Of a DNA stretch of 7,598 bases, positions 6,701-7,598 are shown piece after piece. Both the position numbers and the translations under genes were made by a program. Source of the stretch: Planctomycetales bacterium (GTDB taxonomy: Bacteria; Planctomycetota; Phycisphaerae; SM23-33); contig DAOVFI010000110.1 of the NCBI GenBank assembly GCA_030673005.1, positions 1 through 7,598 on the forward strand, read 5' to 3'. The notes beneath the pieces were generated by a model. The model saw nothing but the letters and a program-made list of their open reading frames with translations, had not been told where the DNA came from and did no database searches. The number at the start of each line of letters is the position of its first letter. The first letter of the stretch is position 1.

Positions 6701-7598
6701 AGCGCGTCCGTCGCGAGTGGGACTGGCGAGAGCGGGAGGCCGAGCAACCCGTAACCGATCGCGCGGTCGTCGTGCCGGAGCCTAATTCCAACTCCCTGCT
6801 GGTTCGCGGTCCGAAGGCCGAAGTCGAAAAGGCCGTCGCGCTTATCAAGCGACTCGACGCCGGCGGCGCCGGAGTCGGCACGCAGGTGCGAGTCTTCATG
6901 GTCAAGCACGCCGAGGTCGGTCAGGTCTCCCGGACACTGGAGACGCTGTTCAAGCAGATAATCAGTCAGCAGCGCAGCCGGGGCCGCCGCACTCGCAACG
7001 CACCGCCTCCGGCCTCGTTCAGTATTACGGCGGACCAACGGACTAATTCGCTCATCGTCTCGACCAGCGCCGCCAATTTCGCCGTGGTCGAGTCGCTCCT
7101 GAAGCAACTGGACGTGAAAGAAAACGTCGCCCTGCGACAGATGCGTTACATCCCGCTGGCGCACGCCGACGCCTTCGACCTTGCACAGAAGATTGACGTG
7201 ATGTTCGTCGAGCGGAAACTTGCGGACCGCCCGCTGATCGAGGCCGACGAGCAGGGCACAGGGCTGACCATTATTGCAAAGGACGCCGATTTCCACGCTA
7301 TCGAGACCGTCATCGCCCAGGCGGATGAAGCGGCCAAGGCGAACTACATCCAGGTCAGGGTCATCCCGCTGGCGCCGGAAATCCGGGCCGAAAGAATGGC
7401 CGAAATCCTCAAGAGCGTCTATGAGCAGGTCAGCGGCTCGAAAGTGAAAATTACCGACAAGATACCACCGCGAACGACCAGCGACGGGGCCAAAGGCGAA
7501 CAATCATCTTCGGATACCTCCGACGGCGGCTCTAAAGACCTCTTCATTCTCGAAGCGCCGGACGACCCGCCCGCAATCGGTGCGCCGCCAACTAATAA
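3637..7598 (+). CDS. gspD: Secretin-type (GspD-like) protein with greatly expanded N-domain array, 3' partial
   Basis: I translated this frame by eye from the ATG to the last base: 1320 codons, no stop. Residues 1-25 form a signal peptide (MLTQQRIGA, then a hydrophobic core ending VVSTVGG). Residues 26-80 are a Pro/Thr/Ala-rich tether. Residues 83-161 match the secretin N0 domain (RFQFEGETYRDVVRFMSRVA ... LKLVPLKDI). Residues 184-245 match N1 (IVTTVMPLQF ... KGLVITDTAGNIRRI ... VID). About thirteen more domains of 73-100 residues follow, each opening with a '(F/V)-x-L-K-(H/N)-A-x-A-x-x-L-A' helix and most closing with 'TNSLxVsa ... I..LI..LD'. Family members form the outer-membrane channel, whose N-domains stack as rings through the periplasm. 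GspD normally has N0-N3 and then a barrel within about 650-750 residues; here the barrel is not reached. Without it, a periplasmic protein that lost the barrel cannot be excluded. Last of four collinear genes, 14 nt after the PilO/GspC-like gene, whose HR-like domain is the expected N0 partner. Confidence 0.88.
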   Translation, partial: MLTQQRIGATLAIAAVLLVVSTVGGETTTAPTAPAATIATDTPTTKPAVTEPLPVPTAAIPVLKPEPVKPVVKKVTPGKSAGIRFQFEGETYRDVVRFMSRVAGKPILGDLGALEGTLTYFDAKPYTYAEAMGIVNQILHMRGFTLMEAGRCLKLVPLKDIARQPDLPVIHNGLDKHPRRPDEQIVTTVMPLQFIDAAGAVEIVKAMVHSFGTVSTIGKAKGLVITDTAGNIRRIQRLLAVIDKGSLAEQQLKYYRLKSASADEVANLIRQLFAPPKKPATPRRRFVWSRERRRLVPAPQKPTAAPDIMMVASDSRSNMVIVVCSPDMHAMIEELITRLDVEQPSDAGAVRIVKLKNAKAADLAATITASVGAKTVTTKGPKGRMITRKVSIARVVADVATNRLVISAPPEVMKQIDRIIAEIDAAAVQAGGVRIFPLKHARADQLAPTIQRIFGSRRVPARRGKRPAAPSAAVIVAADRQTNSLVVSAPADVFAGIERMLVGLDVPPAAEATIQIRTYTLTDASAREMAKSLTRLFAVRRGRDKQTALQPKFEAEPQSNQLVVAATAEQFETVEKLIQRMQAAVEKPETTVRLFPLKHARAEELAPAITRVVQAQIAATQSRGGARRKLSAFRISAEKRTNSLLVTASTETMALIEKLLPALDKPDVLVQTTRVIELKNADAAELAEALNAALAGRTASRRGRGQEVNLKSLTGRKVIVVAQPSANAVLLTGTEADIAFAAELIAKIDARPSAATATVRTFPLKNAKAEGLARVLSATVGKTARPGRRTVPTRISADKNANALVVSAAPDAFEQIEGLIKQLDVPESSEGARTVEIVKLQKAEAEAMAAALNAAQGIDIRRPGRGDDKTVRITPDKASNSLLLTGTSARIKETKLIIAQLDISTGRLTSQMRIFRLKHARAREMAKILEKVLAPKQERVRDWWGNWVGSATKSKVRIAAQARSNTIVVQGPPESIAFADQIIKQFDVDTAGETVIEIVPLTRAEAVSLAEAVNQALSEGEKRVRREWDWREREAEQPVTDRAVVVPEPNSNSLLVRGPKAEVEKAVALIKRLDAGGAGVGTQVRVFMVKHAEVGQVSRTLETLFKQIISQQRSRGRRTRNAPPPASFSITADQRTNSLIVSTSAANFAVVESLLKQLDVKENVALRQMRYIPLAHADAFDLAQKIDVMFVERKLADRPLIEADEQGTGLTIIAKDADFHAIETVIAQADEAAKANYIQVRVIPLAPEIRAERMAEILKSVYEQVSGSKVKITDKIPPRTTSDGAKGEQSSSDTSDGGSKDLFILEAPDDPPAIGAPPTN
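4186..7598 (+). repeat. Tandem array of about 14 Secretin_N-like domains (protein-level repeat)
   Basis: Approximate domain starts, as residue (base): R1 184 (4186), R2 249 (4381), R3 349 (4681), R4 429 (4921), R5 509 (5161), R6 589 (5401), R7 669 (5641), R8 754 (5896), R9 829 (6121), R10 909 (6361), R11 989 (6601), R12 1079 (6871), R13 1163 (7123), R14 1236 (7342, continues). Opening motifs include R4 RIFPLKHARADQLA, R6 RLFPLKHARAEELA, R8 RTFPLKNAKAEGLA and R10 RIFRLKHARAREMA, against R7 RVIELKNADAAELA, R9 EIVKLQKAEAEAMA and R11 EIVPLTRAEAVSLA. An Asn near the third strand (SNMV, TNRL, TNSL, SNQL, ANAV, ANAL, SNSL, SNTI) is present in every domain from R2 to R12 and lost in R13. The DNA copies are diverged: the longest exact match I noticed is 17 nt (4945-4961 and 5422-5438). 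Boundaries are good to roughly five residues. Confidence 0.85.

Noticed and set aside
5370..7503. Long minus-strand open frames opposite the secretin gene (5370-6533, 6121-7503 and others)
   Set aside because: They lie antisense to a frame with clear domain repeats. GC-rich codon use leaves few stops on the other strand, and their peptides echo the repeats in low-complexity form.
3637..7598. Reading the array as TPR, HEAT or other solenoid repeats, or as an adhesin
   Set aside because: Each unit has the beta-alpha-beta-beta-alpha order and the 'TNSLxV ... LD' ending of secretin N-domains, is preceded by N0 and N1, and sits beside platform genes.

Overview
The window reads on the + strand as part of a type II secretion / type IV pilus-like assembly operon. 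In order it holds the 3' end of a GspK-like minor pseudopilin (1-573), a 431-bp gene-free stretch filled by a mirrored cluster of short palindromic repeats (about 577-985), a PilM/GspL-like inner-membrane platform protein (1005-2510), a PilO/GspM-like protein with a GspC/PilP-like C-terminal domain (2510-3622), and a very long secretin-type protein that starts at 3637 and is still open at the window end (7598; 1320 codons visible, no stop).

The GC-rich coding, the fused platform proteins and above all the repeat families in the 574-1004 gap (GGTGGCACAGGTT...AACCTGTG, GCCCC-loop-GGGGCGGTCGT and TAGCCCAGG-type palindromes) suggest a planctomycete-like genome (Planctomycetota/PVC). This is an inference from style, not a proven assignment.

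The four proteins fit one machine. GspK caps the tip of a pseudopilus. The PilM-PilN/GspL fusion and the PilO-GspC fusion form the inner-membrane platform. The HR-like domain of the GspC-type tail would dock on the N0 domain of the secretin. Genes 2, 3 and 4 are tightly packed (1-nt overlap, then a 14-nt gap) and look co-translated. The repeat block separates them from gspK.

The most unusual feature is the secretin-type protein. After a signal peptide, a Pro/Thr-rich tether and one N0 domain, it carries about fourteen consecutive N-type (Secretin_N-like) domains, where ordinary GspD has three. From the third onward they alternate between two sub-types, as if an approximately 160-residue two-domain unit had been duplicated repeatedly. 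The outer-membrane barrel domain is not reached in this window. The second unusual feature is the mirror-symmetric repeat block between gspK and the pilM-like gene. No tRNA, rRNA, CRISPR array, transposase or integrase is visible.
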